Shown here: piece after piece, positions 9,001 to 16,011 of the stretch
How positions within the stretch are numbered: the first letter of the stretch is position 1
Layout: each line of letters begins with the position of its first letter
Source: Bacteroidales bacterium UBA2861
GTDB taxonomy: Bacteria; Bacteroidota; Bacteroidia; Bacteroidales; UBA932
Direction of reading: 5' to 3'
NCBI GenBank assembly: GCA_002350615.1
Contig: DEFD01000002.1
Span: 11,201-30,890, forward strand
DNA: 19,690 bases
The notes under the pieces: generated by a model
What the model saw: the letters and a program-made list of their open reading frames with translations, nothing else
What the model was told of the DNA's origin: nothing
Database searches by the model: none
Program-made: the position numbers and the translations under genes

Positions 9001-9345
9001 GCGCCTCTTTACGGTTGCGTAACCCACGACCACCACCTCGTCGAGAACGGTGGCGTCCTGTGACATCGTTACATCTATCTGGCTGCGTCCGTCAACTGCG
9101 ACGGTCTGTTCTGCGAGGCCGATGGATGAGAAAGTGAGCTCGTTGGCTCCCTCGGGGAGGGTGATTTCGTAATCGCCGTCAAGGCCGGTAACCACGCCGA
9201 TGGTGGTGCCCTTTACGAACACGCCCGCGCCCATGAGGGGCTCGCCGGTATCGTCCTTTACCACGCCGCGAACGGTTGTCTGTGCGGCTGCAGCAAGGGT
9301 GAAGGCGAGGCCAAGGAGCACTGCAAATGCTTTCTTAAGTCTCAT
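6088..9345 (-). CDS. SusC/RagA family TonB-dependent outer-membrane transporter
   Basis: A 1085-residue beta-barrel importer that moves oligosaccharides bound by its SusD partner into the periplasm using TonB energy. Seen in order: signal peptide (residues 1-21, ending AAAAQ); a carboxypeptidase-regulatory-like domain (about 24-100, VRGVVKDDTGEPLMGAGVFVKGT); TonB-box-like VLDEVVVVGY at about 101-110; a plug domain with the SusC hallmark SPLYIVDGFPVESINDI and STAIYGSRGANGVVIVTTK; then the long barrel ending in aromatic Phe (AGLNLTF). No extra N-terminal signalling domain of the anti-sigma type is seen. It is first in its operon, with its promoter and a candidate operator in 9346-9450. Neighbouring PL1, GH28 and CE8 genes suggest homogalacturonan oligosaccharides as cargo. 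Confidence 0.97.
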   Translation of the reverse strand: MRLKKAFAVLLGLAFTLAAAAQTTVRGVVKDDTGEPLMGAGVFVKGTTIGVVTGLDGDYEITLPEGANELTFSSIGLAEQTVAVDGRSQIDVTMSQDATVLDEVVVVGYATVKRRDLLGSVSSMSSEKLAAQPVTTVSQALSGKMAGVSVITTEGDPDADIKIRVRGGGSITQDSSPLYIVDGFPVESINDISSSEIASIDVLKDAFSTAIYGSRGANGVVIVTTKSADKSEKVTVNFNTYYGLKKMANAKAIQAMNVDNFVKFQYELATLNGNISSKYEPYFGSFSDIDVWSSMAGNDWVDAVFGRTGSTFSADLSIAGRGEGFNWTLGYAHMGDKAIMTGSDYSRDNLNFKSNFKTSKTTSFDVNMRYSRVNVRGAGANSIKDAGTTSGNGRLKHAVQYTPVPITGGEDADDEEAYGDTAPPLTSVADNDSKRLRTTFNANAAFNWKIIDKLKLKIEGGLEDYRQTDERFYGLTTYHVYGKKTKVYGTPSNQHKEAFRTKYRNTNTLNYDFEKLLNNKDHELTALVGQELTITKANTLSMMVDGFPSFFTAEQAWNYMSSAAGTSAGDTGYVTNNSTLSNTYAANDVLLSFFARANYDYKHKYSIGATLRVDGSSKFANPWGFFPSAAASWTISNEPWMENTRSWMDQLKLRYSFGTAGNNNIPSGILNKEFRSFTDTYISMSGNYYSTITDENGKFVLNNPDLKWETTYTHNIGVDFSFWRSKLSGSIEVYQNDTKDLLINFPISGSGYERQYRNAGSTRNRGVELTLNAPIITKKDFSLNLSGNIAWNKNEVTDLGGLKEIQAYSGWASNDIDQDFSILVGQPLGNVYGYVSDGFYTVDDFEGFIGGKWVLKDGVADDSEVIGAKYLTPGAMKLKNIDGSSDGKVTSADRRIIGNTLPDFNGGFSLNAFWKGFDFSANFNFMIGNEVYNANKIEFTSSRGKSTNRNLIKEMELGKRWSVIDWESGEMITDPDALAAANRGKTAWTPFQQKAILSDWAMEDGSFLRLQSATIGYTLPEDLTQKVHLKKVRVYVTGTNLFCLTGYSGYDPEVDTRRATPLTPGVDYSAYPKSIGWVAGLNLTF

Positions 9346-9398
9346 GATTTTAGGTATTCGGTTAATAATTAATAGTTATAGTTTCGTGTCTTAGCGTA

Positions 9399-9406
9399 CA
9401 AAAATA
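9399..9406 (-). promoter_or_regulatory. Bacteroidota-type -7 promoter element of the susC operon
   Basis: On the minus strand this reads TATTTTTG, a full match to the Bacteroidota sigma consensus TAnnTTTG. It lies 53 nt before the susC ATG, predicting a leader of about 45 nt. No TTTG-like -33 element is seen at the expected distance; instead the 16-bp near-palindrome at 9424-9439 occupies that place, which suggests activation by a bound regulator. Confidence 0.7.
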
Positions 9407-9418
9407 CGAAAAAAAATT

Positions 9419-9444
9419 AATTTCCGTGCACGGGCACGGAAATT
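9419..9444 (-). terminator. Hairpin after PL1, possible terminator overlapping the operator
   Basis: A perfect inverted repeat with 11-bp arms (AATTTCCGTGC at 9419-9429 and its complement at 9434-9444) and a 4-nt centre. On the minus strand it is followed by AATTTTTTTTCG, eight T in a row, and it begins about 40 nt past the PL1 stop codon (9485-9487). It therefore fits an intrinsic terminator of the GH28-CE-GH105-PL1 operon. Its core is also the sequence repeated at 15928-15943, where no gene ends, so the core must have another role as well. Confidence 0.55.
9424..9439. promoter_or_regulatory. Candidate operator, site 1 (susC promoter)
   Basis: CCGTGCACGGGCACGG: outer inverted half-sites CCGTGC/GCACGG 4 bp apart. 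It also contains the perfect 10-bp palindrome CCGTGCACGG and two back-to-back direct GCACGG units. It is identical to the reverse complement of 15928-15943, and identity extends to 21 nt when flanks are counted. It begins 17 nt upstream of the susC -7 box, over the -33 position, the same distance as in the GH28 promoter. Which protein binds it is unknown; a dimeric repressor or activator of LacI or GntR type would fit the symmetry. Confidence 0.65.
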
Positions 9445-9484
9445 TTTTATCATTATTTCGATGCTTCATTTCAGGACTCTCATC

Positions 9485-11449
9485 CTACTCGGCGCTCTGT
9501 GCTGCGACTATGTCTTTTACAAGATAATGCAGATACATTTCCAGGTTGGTGTAGCGGCCTTTCAGGTCGAGTGTGATGCTGTTTCCGTCCGCCTTGTTCT
9601 GGGGATTTAGACCGAATTTGCTTTCGAACCAGTCGGGCATGCCGTCGCCGTCGGCATCCGCCACGGCCGCTTTTTCTTCAGGGGTGGCGCTGTATTCAGG
9701 CCAGCCGCCGGCATCCGCCTGGGTGTCTATTATCCCGCCGAGATTATACTTGGAAGAAGGATATTTGCTGGCCTTCTCGCTGCTGTCGGAGGATCCGGTG
9801 TAAGTGTAGCTTCCGTTCCTTACCTCGCCGACAATGCGGGTATCGACCGCATCCCGGCTGAGCGATGCACCTCCGCAGGCGAGTACCGCTTTGTATGCGT
9901 CTGCTGCGCTCTGAAGGGAAAGGCTGCTGCCGTCGCAGCTTATCTGGAAGGCGGTGCCGCTTTTGACTTTTTCCGGATCCGCAATGTCGTCACCGCAGTG
10001 AAGTCCTGTCCAGTTGTCTGTGTTAACTTCCGCACATAGCTCCTTCTGCTTGCTGCTGAGCGCGCTGCAGCTCGAGTCGAAATAATTGCCTGCAAGGTGG
10101 TAAACTCCGGTGACTCCGGCCGCGTTCGTATTCTTGCCGTCGTCTGCATTGGGATTGAAAATCCTGTTTACCAGATTGTTCTTGCTGCTGGTCGCAGGTC
10201 CCGGTTTGTAATAGTTGTTCAGGAAATTGTAGCTTCCGCCCTCTCCGGCGTAGCCTCCGTTGATGGGGCCCCAGTTGTAGAATACGTTGTTGGCTATCTC
10301 AACCTTCTCGTCCTGCGGTCTGCCCGTATAACGGCTGCCGCAGAGACGGGGGGTACGCGATGTGTGATGGGCGATGAGATTGTGGTGGAAAGTGGCACCT
10401 TCTCCGCCCCAGATGCCTCCGTAGCCGTGGGCGCCCTTGCCGTGGACGGAATAGAAGAGGCTTTCGGTGATGTAGCACCACTGCATGGTGAAGGCGCTGT
10501 TGCCGTAGAAAGACGCGCACTCGTCGGTGCACCAGCTCAGGGAACAGTGGTCGATGATTATATGATTGCTGTTCCTGCCGGTCATGGCGTCATCGGCCGT
10601 CTTGGTCTCGTCTCCCATGCGGCAGCGGATGAAACGTACGATTACGTTGTGAGGGTCCTGGTAGCTGTCGCTGTCGGGATCCTTGAACTTGAAAGGATAG
10701 TTCTTGATGCAGATTCCGTCGCCCGGTGCAGTCTGGCCGGCAATCGTAAGGTCGCCCATGTATATGCCGAGTTCCCTCTTGAGCTCTATCGTGCCCGCCA
10801 CGTCGAAAACTATGGTGCGGGGCCTGCGTGTACCTTTCTTTTCAAGATCCTTCAGCTCCTCTATACCGTAGCGCAGGGAACCTTTTATGGCGCTTTCGCC
10901 AGATCCGTAATCGGCTGTCGTGGTCACGTGATAAACATCGCCACCGCGGCCGCCGGTGGTGAACATTCCGCAGCCTTCGGCACCGGGGAAGGCGCGCACG
11001 CCTCCGTCGGCATCTTCAGCCGCGGGGATGAGGAACTCCGCATAAGCCTGCTGGGGATCGTCCGGACCCGGCCCGGGTTCGGGAGTGCCGTCCGGCTCGA
11101 TGTAGGCGGCAAGTTTGTCGCTCCAATCCGACGGATCCTTGCCCTCTGCCGTCGCCCTTACCTGGAATTCGTAGTGAACTCCTTTGGAAACGGGGGAGAC
11201 CGAAGCGTTGCGGCGGGTCGAGTTCCCGCTCAGGGCGAGTTCTCCATTTTCTGTCTTAAGTAATTGCCAATCATAGGCTTCCGCTTTGGAAACCGGATTC
11301 CATTGGAATGTGAAGGAATCGTCGCTGCTGCTGTACAGCTTCACTCCTTCCGGTTTTCTCAGGCCTTTGGCTGATGAAGGATTGGCCTCTCCGCCGCAGG
11401 CGAAAAGCATCGCGGCGAAAGCCATCAGGTATATCAATTGCTTTTTCAT
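9485..11449 (-). CDS. Pectate lyase, polysaccharide lyase family 1, lipoprotein
   Basis: Cleaves (1,4)-alpha-galacturonan by calcium-dependent beta-elimination, leaving 4,5-unsaturated ends. The 654 residues show a lipoprotein signal (lipobox MLFAC, Cys18), an Fn3-like domain (about 33-118), a Pro/Gly/Asp-rich linker, then the PL1 beta-helix from about 152. Landmarks are AFPGAEG, TTGGRGGDVYHVT, GSLRYG, IVFDVAGTIEL, LTIAGQTAPGDGICIK, IIDHCSLSW (near 300) and HHTSRTPRL (near 365), the last carrying the arginine motif expected at the active site. The C-terminus has an Asp-rich DADGDGMPDWFE segment resembling a calcium-binding repeat. It is probably surface or periplasmic, anchored by lipid. It is last in the GH28 operon, 3 nt after GH105. 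PL1 is clear; whether it prefers pectate or pectin is not visible. Confidence 0.94.
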   Translation of the reverse strand: MKKQLIYLMAFAAMLFACGGEANPSSAKGLRKPEGVKLYSSSDDSFTFQWNPVSKAEAYDWQLLKTENGELALSGNSTRRNASVSPVSKGVHYEFQVRATAEGKDPSDWSDKLAAYIEPDGTPEPGPGPDDPQQAYAEFLIPAAEDADGGVRAFPGAEGCGMFTTGGRGGDVYHVTTTADYGSGESAIKGSLRYGIEELKDLEKKGTRRPRTIVFDVAGTIELKRELGIYMGDLTIAGQTAPGDGICIKNYPFKFKDPDSDSYQDPHNVIVRFIRCRMGDETKTADDAMTGRNSNHIIIDHCSLSWCTDECASFYGNSAFTMQWCYITESLFYSVHGKGAHGYGGIWGGEGATFHHNLIAHHTSRTPRLCGSRYTGRPQDEKVEIANNVFYNWGPINGGYAGEGGSYNFLNNYYKPGPATSSKNNLVNRIFNPNADDGKNTNAAGVTGVYHLAGNYFDSSCSALSSKQKELCAEVNTDNWTGLHCGDDIADPEKVKSGTAFQISCDGSSLSLQSAADAYKAVLACGGASLSRDAVDTRIVGEVRNGSYTYTGSSDSSEKASKYPSSKYNLGGIIDTQADAGGWPEYSATPEEKAAVADADGDGMPDWFESKFGLNPQNKADGNSITLDLKGRYTNLEMYLHYLVKDIVAAQSAE

Positions 11450-11452
11450 AAT

Positions 11453-12631
11453 CTATCGGTTTTCGTATAGTAAGGATGCCCAGATGAAAGGACCTATGCC
11501 TTTAGGGTCGTTGTCGCAGATTTTTTCATTGATGTAATAGTCGTAGTCCCCGCGCCTCATGTCCTTGCCTCCGAGGCCGGCGACGGCGCAGCAGTCGGTG
11601 AGCGAGATGCTGCCGTCCTTTTCCCTGCGGATAAACTGTCGGACCAGCCTGCGGTAGAGTTTGACCGCATATCTGCTGTACTGGGGTGCGTATCCCTTGG
11701 AGGATGCCTTGAGATAGCCGTAGGTGAACATCGCCGAGCAGGTGGATTCAAGATAGTTTCCTTCCCGGCCGGGGCAGTCCAGGACCTGATACCACATGCC
11801 GGTGACGGGGTCGTCCCACTCCCGCAGCATATCCAGGACTTTGCAGAGAAGGTCTATGAGCTGCGGCCTTGAGGGATGGTCTTCCGGAACGAAATCCAGA
11901 ACATCGACAAGGGCCATTGTGTACCAGCCCATCGCGCGCCCCCATGCATGGTCGGACTGGCCGCTTTCCGGATTGCACCAGAACATGCTGCGGGATTCGT
12001 CCCAGGCATGACGAAGAAGCCCTGTGGCAGGGTCGTAGCACTTTTCATATGCCACTAAGAAGCCACGGGCGATTTCATCGATCGCCTCACGGCTGAGATT
12101 ATTGTCCTCCTGGTACCTGGAAACGTACTCGGCGTAAAAAGGCTCCGCCATGAAGAAGCCGTCAAGCCATACCTGATGGGGATAGATGGACTTGTGCCAG
12201 AACGGGCCGGCCTCGGTGCGGGGCTGTTCGCAGATCTGCGCATAGGCGCTGTCGATCGCAGCCCTGTACTTCTGCTTCCCGGTAATGTCGTAAAGGCTGA
12301 AGAGCGTACGGGCGGGGCAGATGTGGTCGAGGTTGTATTTTTCTTTCTTGTATTTGCCGCCTATGCTGCCGTCTTCCGCGATGATTGCGTCGTACCAGGC
12401 ATCAACGTACTTCAGGATGTCGCCATTCCGGCACTTCGAGGCGGTGTATACATCAAGAAAGGACTTCAATTCCAGGCCGGTGGTGTAGTTCCATTTCGGA
12501 GTACCGTCCTGATTGTCAAGAAGATCGGCCGCCGGATGGCGCTGCATTTCCGAACGCACCATCTGTTCGGACAGGGGAGCCCCGCAGGATGCAAGCAGGG
12601 CTGCGGTGAGTATTATGCTTATTCTTTTCAT
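11453..12631 (-). CDS. Unsaturated glucuronyl/galacturonyl hydrolase, GH105 (YteR/RhiN-like)
   Basis: Removes the terminal 4,5-unsaturated uronic acid made by pectin lyases, releasing 5-keto-4-deoxyuronate for the KduI/KduD branch. The 392 residues are normal for the family. The protein has a lipoprotein signal (LLASC, Cys16), so it is probably periplasmic. Family motifs are NLDHICPARTLF (Asp102), HQVWLDGFFMAEPF (Asp157, aligned with the catalytic aspartate of Bacillus YteR), RHAWDES (His208) and HAWGRAMGWY, consistent with an (alpha/alpha)6 barrel. The start ATG overlaps the stop of the upstream esterase gene by 4 nt (ATGA), and PL1 follows after 3 nt. GH105 includes enzymes for rhamnogalacturonan and for homogalacturonan products; the neighbours here favour the latter, but the sequence alone does not decide. 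Confidence 0.93.
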   Translation of the reverse strand: MKRISIILTAALLASCGAPLSEQMVRSEMQRHPAADLLDNQDGTPKWNYTTGLELKSFLDVYTASKCRNGDILKYVDAWYDAIIAEDGSIGGKYKKEKYNLDHICPARTLFSLYDITGKQKYRAAIDSAYAQICEQPRTEAGPFWHKSIYPHQVWLDGFFMAEPFYAEYVSRYQEDNNLSREAIDEIARGFLVAYEKCYDPATGLLRHAWDESRSMFWCNPESGQSDHAWGRAMGWYTMALVDVLDFVPEDHPSRPQLIDLLCKVLDMLREWDDPVTGMWYQVLDCPGREGNYLESTCSAMFTYGYLKASSKGYAPQYSRYAVKLYRRLVRQFIRREKDGSISLTDCCAVAGLGGKDMRRGDYDYYINEKICDNDPKGIGPFIWASLLYENR

Positions 12632-14385
12632 TTTACTTCCAATGGATTCCAGTCTTTTGCAAACGGCTTGTTCTTGCCGTCACGGTCGGTAAGGGCTTCC
12701 CGGGAGAAAACCCTCTCCAAAGTATATGCCGCGGCTTGTTTTCCGCTGAGCTGTCTGCTCCATTTTACGCGTTCTTTTTTGCCGGCCGCCCCGGGCCCTG
12801 AGTTGCCGTATTCGGCGTAGAATGAATTCTTCTTGCTGTCCGGTTTGCCGGGTTTTTCCCAGTCGTGCCAGCCTTCAGGAAGGATGTGGGAGCCGAGTTC
12901 GCAGCCGATGAAAACAGTCTTGGCATAGGCTCCCCAGGGCCGTCCGAGATAGCATTTGCCGATACCTTCCGCCGCGGTGAGCCGGCAGTCCTTGAAGACG
13001 TAACCGTAGCTTTGCCCCTTGAGGGTGGATGCGGCGGTGACATAGCTGTTTTTCTTGCTGTGGATGGTGCAGCCCTGGAACCAGGCGATGCTCGGGCCGA
13101 ATATGAAATCCGTAGTCCCTTCGATATGGCAGTCCAGGAAACAGACCCGCATTATCCCGCCGTCTTCGGCCCAGCGTCCGTAGGTGTAAACGGTGTCCTG
13201 GTTTCCGATGAAACGGCAGCGGCGAAGAAGGATTCTGTCGCCGTTGGTAAGAAGCGCCACTGCCTGGTCGATGCCTTTGCCTTCTCCCGCGGTGTTCTCC
13301 ACGCTTATATCTTCCAGAATGATGTCGTCGGCGCATATGAACATGGTGGCGCTGCCCGAGGTCCCTACCTCGAATCCGGCCGCAGGCCATATCTGGCGGG
13401 CGAATTTGCCTCCGCGGATTATCGTGCTGCCGGCGCCGTCGCCGCAGATGCGCAGCATCCTCTTGTTGGCCGGAATGCTGACGCATTCATTATATATACC
13501 CTCGCGCACGCGTATGACGGTCCATTCTCCGTGGCTGAAGTCCGGCGCCGCGTCTATGGCTTCCTGGATTGAAAGGAAGTCCCCGTGGCCGTCTGCAGAA
13601 ACCACCATGCCGCGGCTGCCGTCGATGAGCACCGCTTTGAGCGCATCGAGCGAAGCTCCGTTGAGGCCTTCGCCGCTCTCGGCAACCCTTTTTATCTCGG
13701 CGCATACGAGCCCGGTTATCGCTTTTGCGCCCGCAATATTGGTATGGGTGTTGTCGCTCGGCTTTCCGGAAGAGGTCATATAGTACTTTTTGGACTCCTC
13801 AGGCCCCAGGCTGTCGAGCCACTCGAGGCTTGCCGTGGTCATGTCCAGAAGTGGAACTCCCTGCTCCGCAGCAACTTGCTTCACTGCCTCGGGGTAGTCG
13901 CCGTGATTGTTGCGAATCGCTTTTCCGTCCTTGAACAGCCTTCTTGCAAGGGGAGTGAGCAAAACCGGATTCGCCCCTTTCGACCGGCAGTCGGAGATGA
14001 ATCTGCGGAGATTGTCCTGATAGGCTCCGAACGCTGCGCAGTAGCGTGCAGGGTCGCTTTCTTTTGAATCGTTGTGCCCGAATTCAATGAAAACCCAGTC
14101 GCCTTCCTGCAGATTCGCCATCACCTTGTCCCAGTATCCCTGGTCTATGAAACTTTTCGTGCTGCGCCCGTTCTGGGCATAGTTGATTACCTTGGCGCCC
14201 TGCACGAAGTTCGGAAACATCATGCCCCAGCCTCGTTCCGGATTGGTGCCGCCCTTGAGGTCCTTCTCCGCCATGGTGGAATCCCCGCAGAGATGGATGG
14301 TGAATCCTGCGCCGTCGGTCGAGGATGCAGCCAGGGGCCAGGAAAGCAGCAGGCAGCCCAGGATAGTGCCGAGAATCCTTTTCAT
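12628..14385 (-). CDS. Bifunctional pectin esterase: CE12 acetylesterase fused to CE8 methylesterase
   Basis: Two esterases in one secreted chain. Residues about 27-235 are an SGNH/GDSL domain of rhamnogalacturonan-acetylesterase type (CE12): GDST with Ser36, GHND with Asn105, and DNTH with Asp211 and His214. Residues about 260-585 are a pectin methylesterase (CE8) beta-helix: GNQDTVY (Gln396-Asp397), TTDFIFG (Asp426) and LGRPWG (Arg482), which match the known CE8 active-site set. Both sites look intact. The signal peptide (about 1-21, ending LAASS) has no lipobox cysteine at the cleavage point, so it is probably soluble and periplasmic, unlike its lipoprotein neighbours. It should strip acetyl and methyl esters so that PL1 and GH28 can act. 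The start overlaps the GH28 stop by 4 nt and its stop overlaps the GH105 start by 4 nt. Confidence 0.94.
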   Translation of the reverse strand: MKRILGTILGCLLLSWPLAASSTDGAGFTIHLCGDSTMAEKDLKGGTNPERGWGMMFPNFVQGAKVINYAQNGRSTKSFIDQGYWDKVMANLQEGDWVFIEFGHNDSKESDPARYCAAFGAYQDNLRRFISDCRSKGANPVLLTPLARRLFKDGKAIRNNHGDYPEAVKQVAAEQGVPLLDMTTASLEWLDSLGPEESKKYYMTSSGKPSDNTHTNIAGAKAITGLVCAEIKRVAESGEGLNGASLDALKAVLIDGSRGMVVSADGHGDFLSIQEAIDAAPDFSHGEWTVIRVREGIYNECVSIPANKRMLRICGDGAGSTIIRGGKFARQIWPAAGFEVGTSGSATMFICADDIILEDISVENTAGEGKGIDQAVALLTNGDRILLRRCRFIGNQDTVYTYGRWAEDGGIMRVCFLDCHIEGTTDFIFGPSIAWFQGCTIHSKKNSYVTAASTLKGQSYGYVFKDCRLTAAEGIGKCYLGRPWGAYAKTVFIGCELGSHILPEGWHDWEKPGKPDSKKNSFYAEYGNSGPGAAGKKERVKWSRQLSGKQAAAYTLERVFSREALTDRDGKNKPFAKDWNPLEVK

Positions 14386-15875
14386 ATCTCCTTCCCGTTG
14401 ATGCTTACCTTGTCGAAACTGATATTTTCGGCATAATGGATTTCATGCCCTTTGCCGGCAGTGAAAATGCTGCTTCGGAAGTCGATGTTCCTCAGAGGCA
14501 GCTCCGGCAGGCCGTTGAGATAGATTGCCTGCTTGGCGCCGGCGCAGACTATGCCGCTGAAATGGATGTCGCGCATTTCCGGCGTGGTCTCATCCACCGC
14601 GGGAAGAACCTCCTGCACCGGATTGCCTTCTTTGTCAAGCAGGTTCGACGCTGCCATGCCTGCATAGTAAAGATTGAAGATAATTCCGTATGAGACAATG
14701 TCTTTCATATAGATATCCTCGCACCAGATATCCTTTACCAATCCGCCGCGTCCGCGGGTGCTCTTGAAGCGGAGCCCCACGTCGGTGCCGAGGAAGCGGC
14801 AGCCCTTGACCAGGATGTTTTCCACACCTCCGGACATCTCGCTGCCTACCACGAAGCCGCCGTGGCCGTGATATACGGTGCAGTCGCTGATTATGAGATT
14901 GCGGCATTTGCGGGCATGGCGCCTTCCGTCGGCGTCCTTGCCGGACTTGATGCAGATGGCGTCGTCGCCTACGTCAAAACTGGAGCCGGTGAGGATGACC
15001 CCTTCGCAGGCGTCTATGTCGATGCCGTCACCGTTTGTGGAGAACTCTGGATTGCGTACGGTTATGTCTTTGATTGTTACGTCTTTGCAGAAGAGCGGAT
15101 GGATATTCCAGCAGGGGCTGTTCTGGAAAGTGCAACCCTGCAGAAGCACCCTTTCGCAGTTTCTGAGCGACACCATCACGGGCCTTAGGAAGGTCTTTAT
15201 TTCGTTCTCGTCCAGAGAAGGGTCTGGGAAATTCAGGGAACCGGCGGTGAGGCGCGCTTTCTTGTAGCCTTCGTCCGGATACCACACGCTGCCGTCGTCG
15301 GCAAGCACTCCGCCGCGCTTGATGAAAGACTTCCAGAATTTGTCGCCTACCTTTCCCTTCTTCAGCTCGCGCCAGTATTCCCCGCTGCCGTCGATGATGC
15401 CCTCACCGGTGATGGCGATGTCATGCGCTCCTTCTGCATGGATGGGGGAGAGGCAGCGGCGGACGTCCAGCCCTTCGAAATTGGTGTCGATTATAGGATA
15501 GAGGTCCTGATCGGGATCGAAAATGATAATCGCATTCTTTTCCAGATGCAGTTCGATGCAGTCTTTCAGACCGATGGGGCCGGTGCGCCAAATGCCGGCT
15601 GGTACGGTGAGCCTGCCCCCGCCCTTGTCGGAAAGGGATTCGATGGCTCTTGCGAAGGCCTCTGTATTCAGGCCGATGCCGTCGCCTTTGGCTCCGAAGT
15701 CCGTGAGGACAACGCTGCGTGAGGGAATCCTGGGAGCCTGCACTTTCTCCATTTTGAAGGGGAGGCCTTTGTACAGGGTATCATCGCTGTTATTGCTGCA
15801 GCATGAACTTGCGCCGAACCCGGCGGCCAGGAAAGCTGCTGCGGTGAGTGTGGAAATAAAACTTCTTATTATCAT
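14382..15875 (-). CDS. Polygalacturonase, glycoside hydrolase family 28, lipoprotein
   Basis: Hydrolyses alpha-1,4-galacturonic acid linkages in demethylated homogalacturonan. The 497-residue right-handed beta-helix shows all four GH28 signatures: NGDGIDID (Asp283), GDDAICIKSG (Asp304 and Asp305), HGHGG (His338) and RFKS (Lys371). The three aspartates form the expected catalytic set. The N-terminal signal peptide ends GASSC, with lipid-bearing Cys25, and the mature start VVLTDFGAKGDGIGLNT is typical of bacterial members. It is the first gene of the degradation operon, with its own promoter at 15903-15910 and the operator copy at 15928-15943. Endo or exo action cannot be fixed from motifs; Bacteroidales members with this build are often exo-acting. 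Confidence 0.95.
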   Translation of the reverse strand: MIIRSFISTLTAAAFLAAGFGASSCCSNNSDDTLYKGLPFKMEKVQAPRIPSRSVVLTDFGAKGDGIGLNTEAFARAIESLSDKGGGRLTVPAGIWRTGPIGLKDCIELHLEKNAIIIFDPDQDLYPIIDTNFEGLDVRRCLSPIHAEGAHDIAITGEGIIDGSGEYWRELKKGKVGDKFWKSFIKRGGVLADDGSVWYPDEGYKKARLTAGSLNFPDPSLDENEIKTFLRPVMVSLRNCERVLLQGCTFQNSPCWNIHPLFCKDVTIKDITVRNPEFSTNGDGIDIDACEGVILTGSSFDVGDDAICIKSGKDADGRRHARKCRNLIISDCTVYHGHGGFVVGSEMSGGVENILVKGCRFLGTDVGLRFKSTRGRGGLVKDIWCEDIYMKDIVSYGIIFNLYYAGMAASNLLDKEGNPVQEVLPAVDETTPEMRDIHFSGIVCAGAKQAIYLNGLPELPLRNIDFRSSIFTAGKGHEIHYAENISFDKVSINGKEI

Positions 15876-15902
15876 CGGCTCAGTCAGAGTGTTATAAGTT
15901 TA

Positions 15903-15910
15903 CAAATATA
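15903..15910 (-). promoter_or_regulatory. Bacteroidota-type -7 promoter element of the GH28 operon
   Basis: On the minus strand this reads TATATTTG, a full match to TAnnTTTG, 27 nt before the GH28 ATG; the leader would be about 20 nt. As at susC, no TTTG -33 element is found; the conserved 16-bp near-palindrome begins exactly 17 nt upstream. Confidence 0.7.
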
Positions 15911-15927
15911 AGAATATATTTTTATTT

Positions 15928-15943
15928 CCGTGCCCGTGCACGG
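15928..15943. promoter_or_regulatory. Candidate operator, site 2 (between GH28 and YegP-like promoters)
   Basis: CCGTGCCCGTGCACGG on the plus strand, the exact reverse complement of the 16-bp site at 9424-9439. It lies over the -33 position of the minus-strand GH28 promoter and 2 nt upstream of the possible -33 TTG (15946-15948) of the plus-strand promoter. A bound protein could thus affect both directions. No gene ends here, so a terminator role is excluded for this copy. Confidence 0.65.
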
Positions 15944-15945
15944 AG

Positions 15946-15974
15946 TTGCAATTGAAAAAAAATGACTACATTTG
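15946..15974 (+). promoter_or_regulatory. Promoter of the YegP-like gene
   Basis: TACATTTG at 15967-15974 fully matches the -7 consensus TAnnTTTG. A TTG at 15946-15948, 18 nt upstream, can serve as -33 element. The ATG follows at 16012, giving a leader of about 30 nt that is AT-rich (AATTTTTAATTATAACT), as is common for strong Bacteroidota translation starts. Confidence 0.65.
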
Positions 15975-16011
15975 TAAGTAACGAAACTTCAACCAATTTT
16001 TAATTATAACT

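Noticed and set aside
10097..11263. Plus-strand open frame of 388 codons opposite PL1
   Set aside because: Same reasoning: a shadow of the codon bias of PL1, with no start context and no family motifs. The frames at 2553-3350 and 12865-13572 were rejected likewise.
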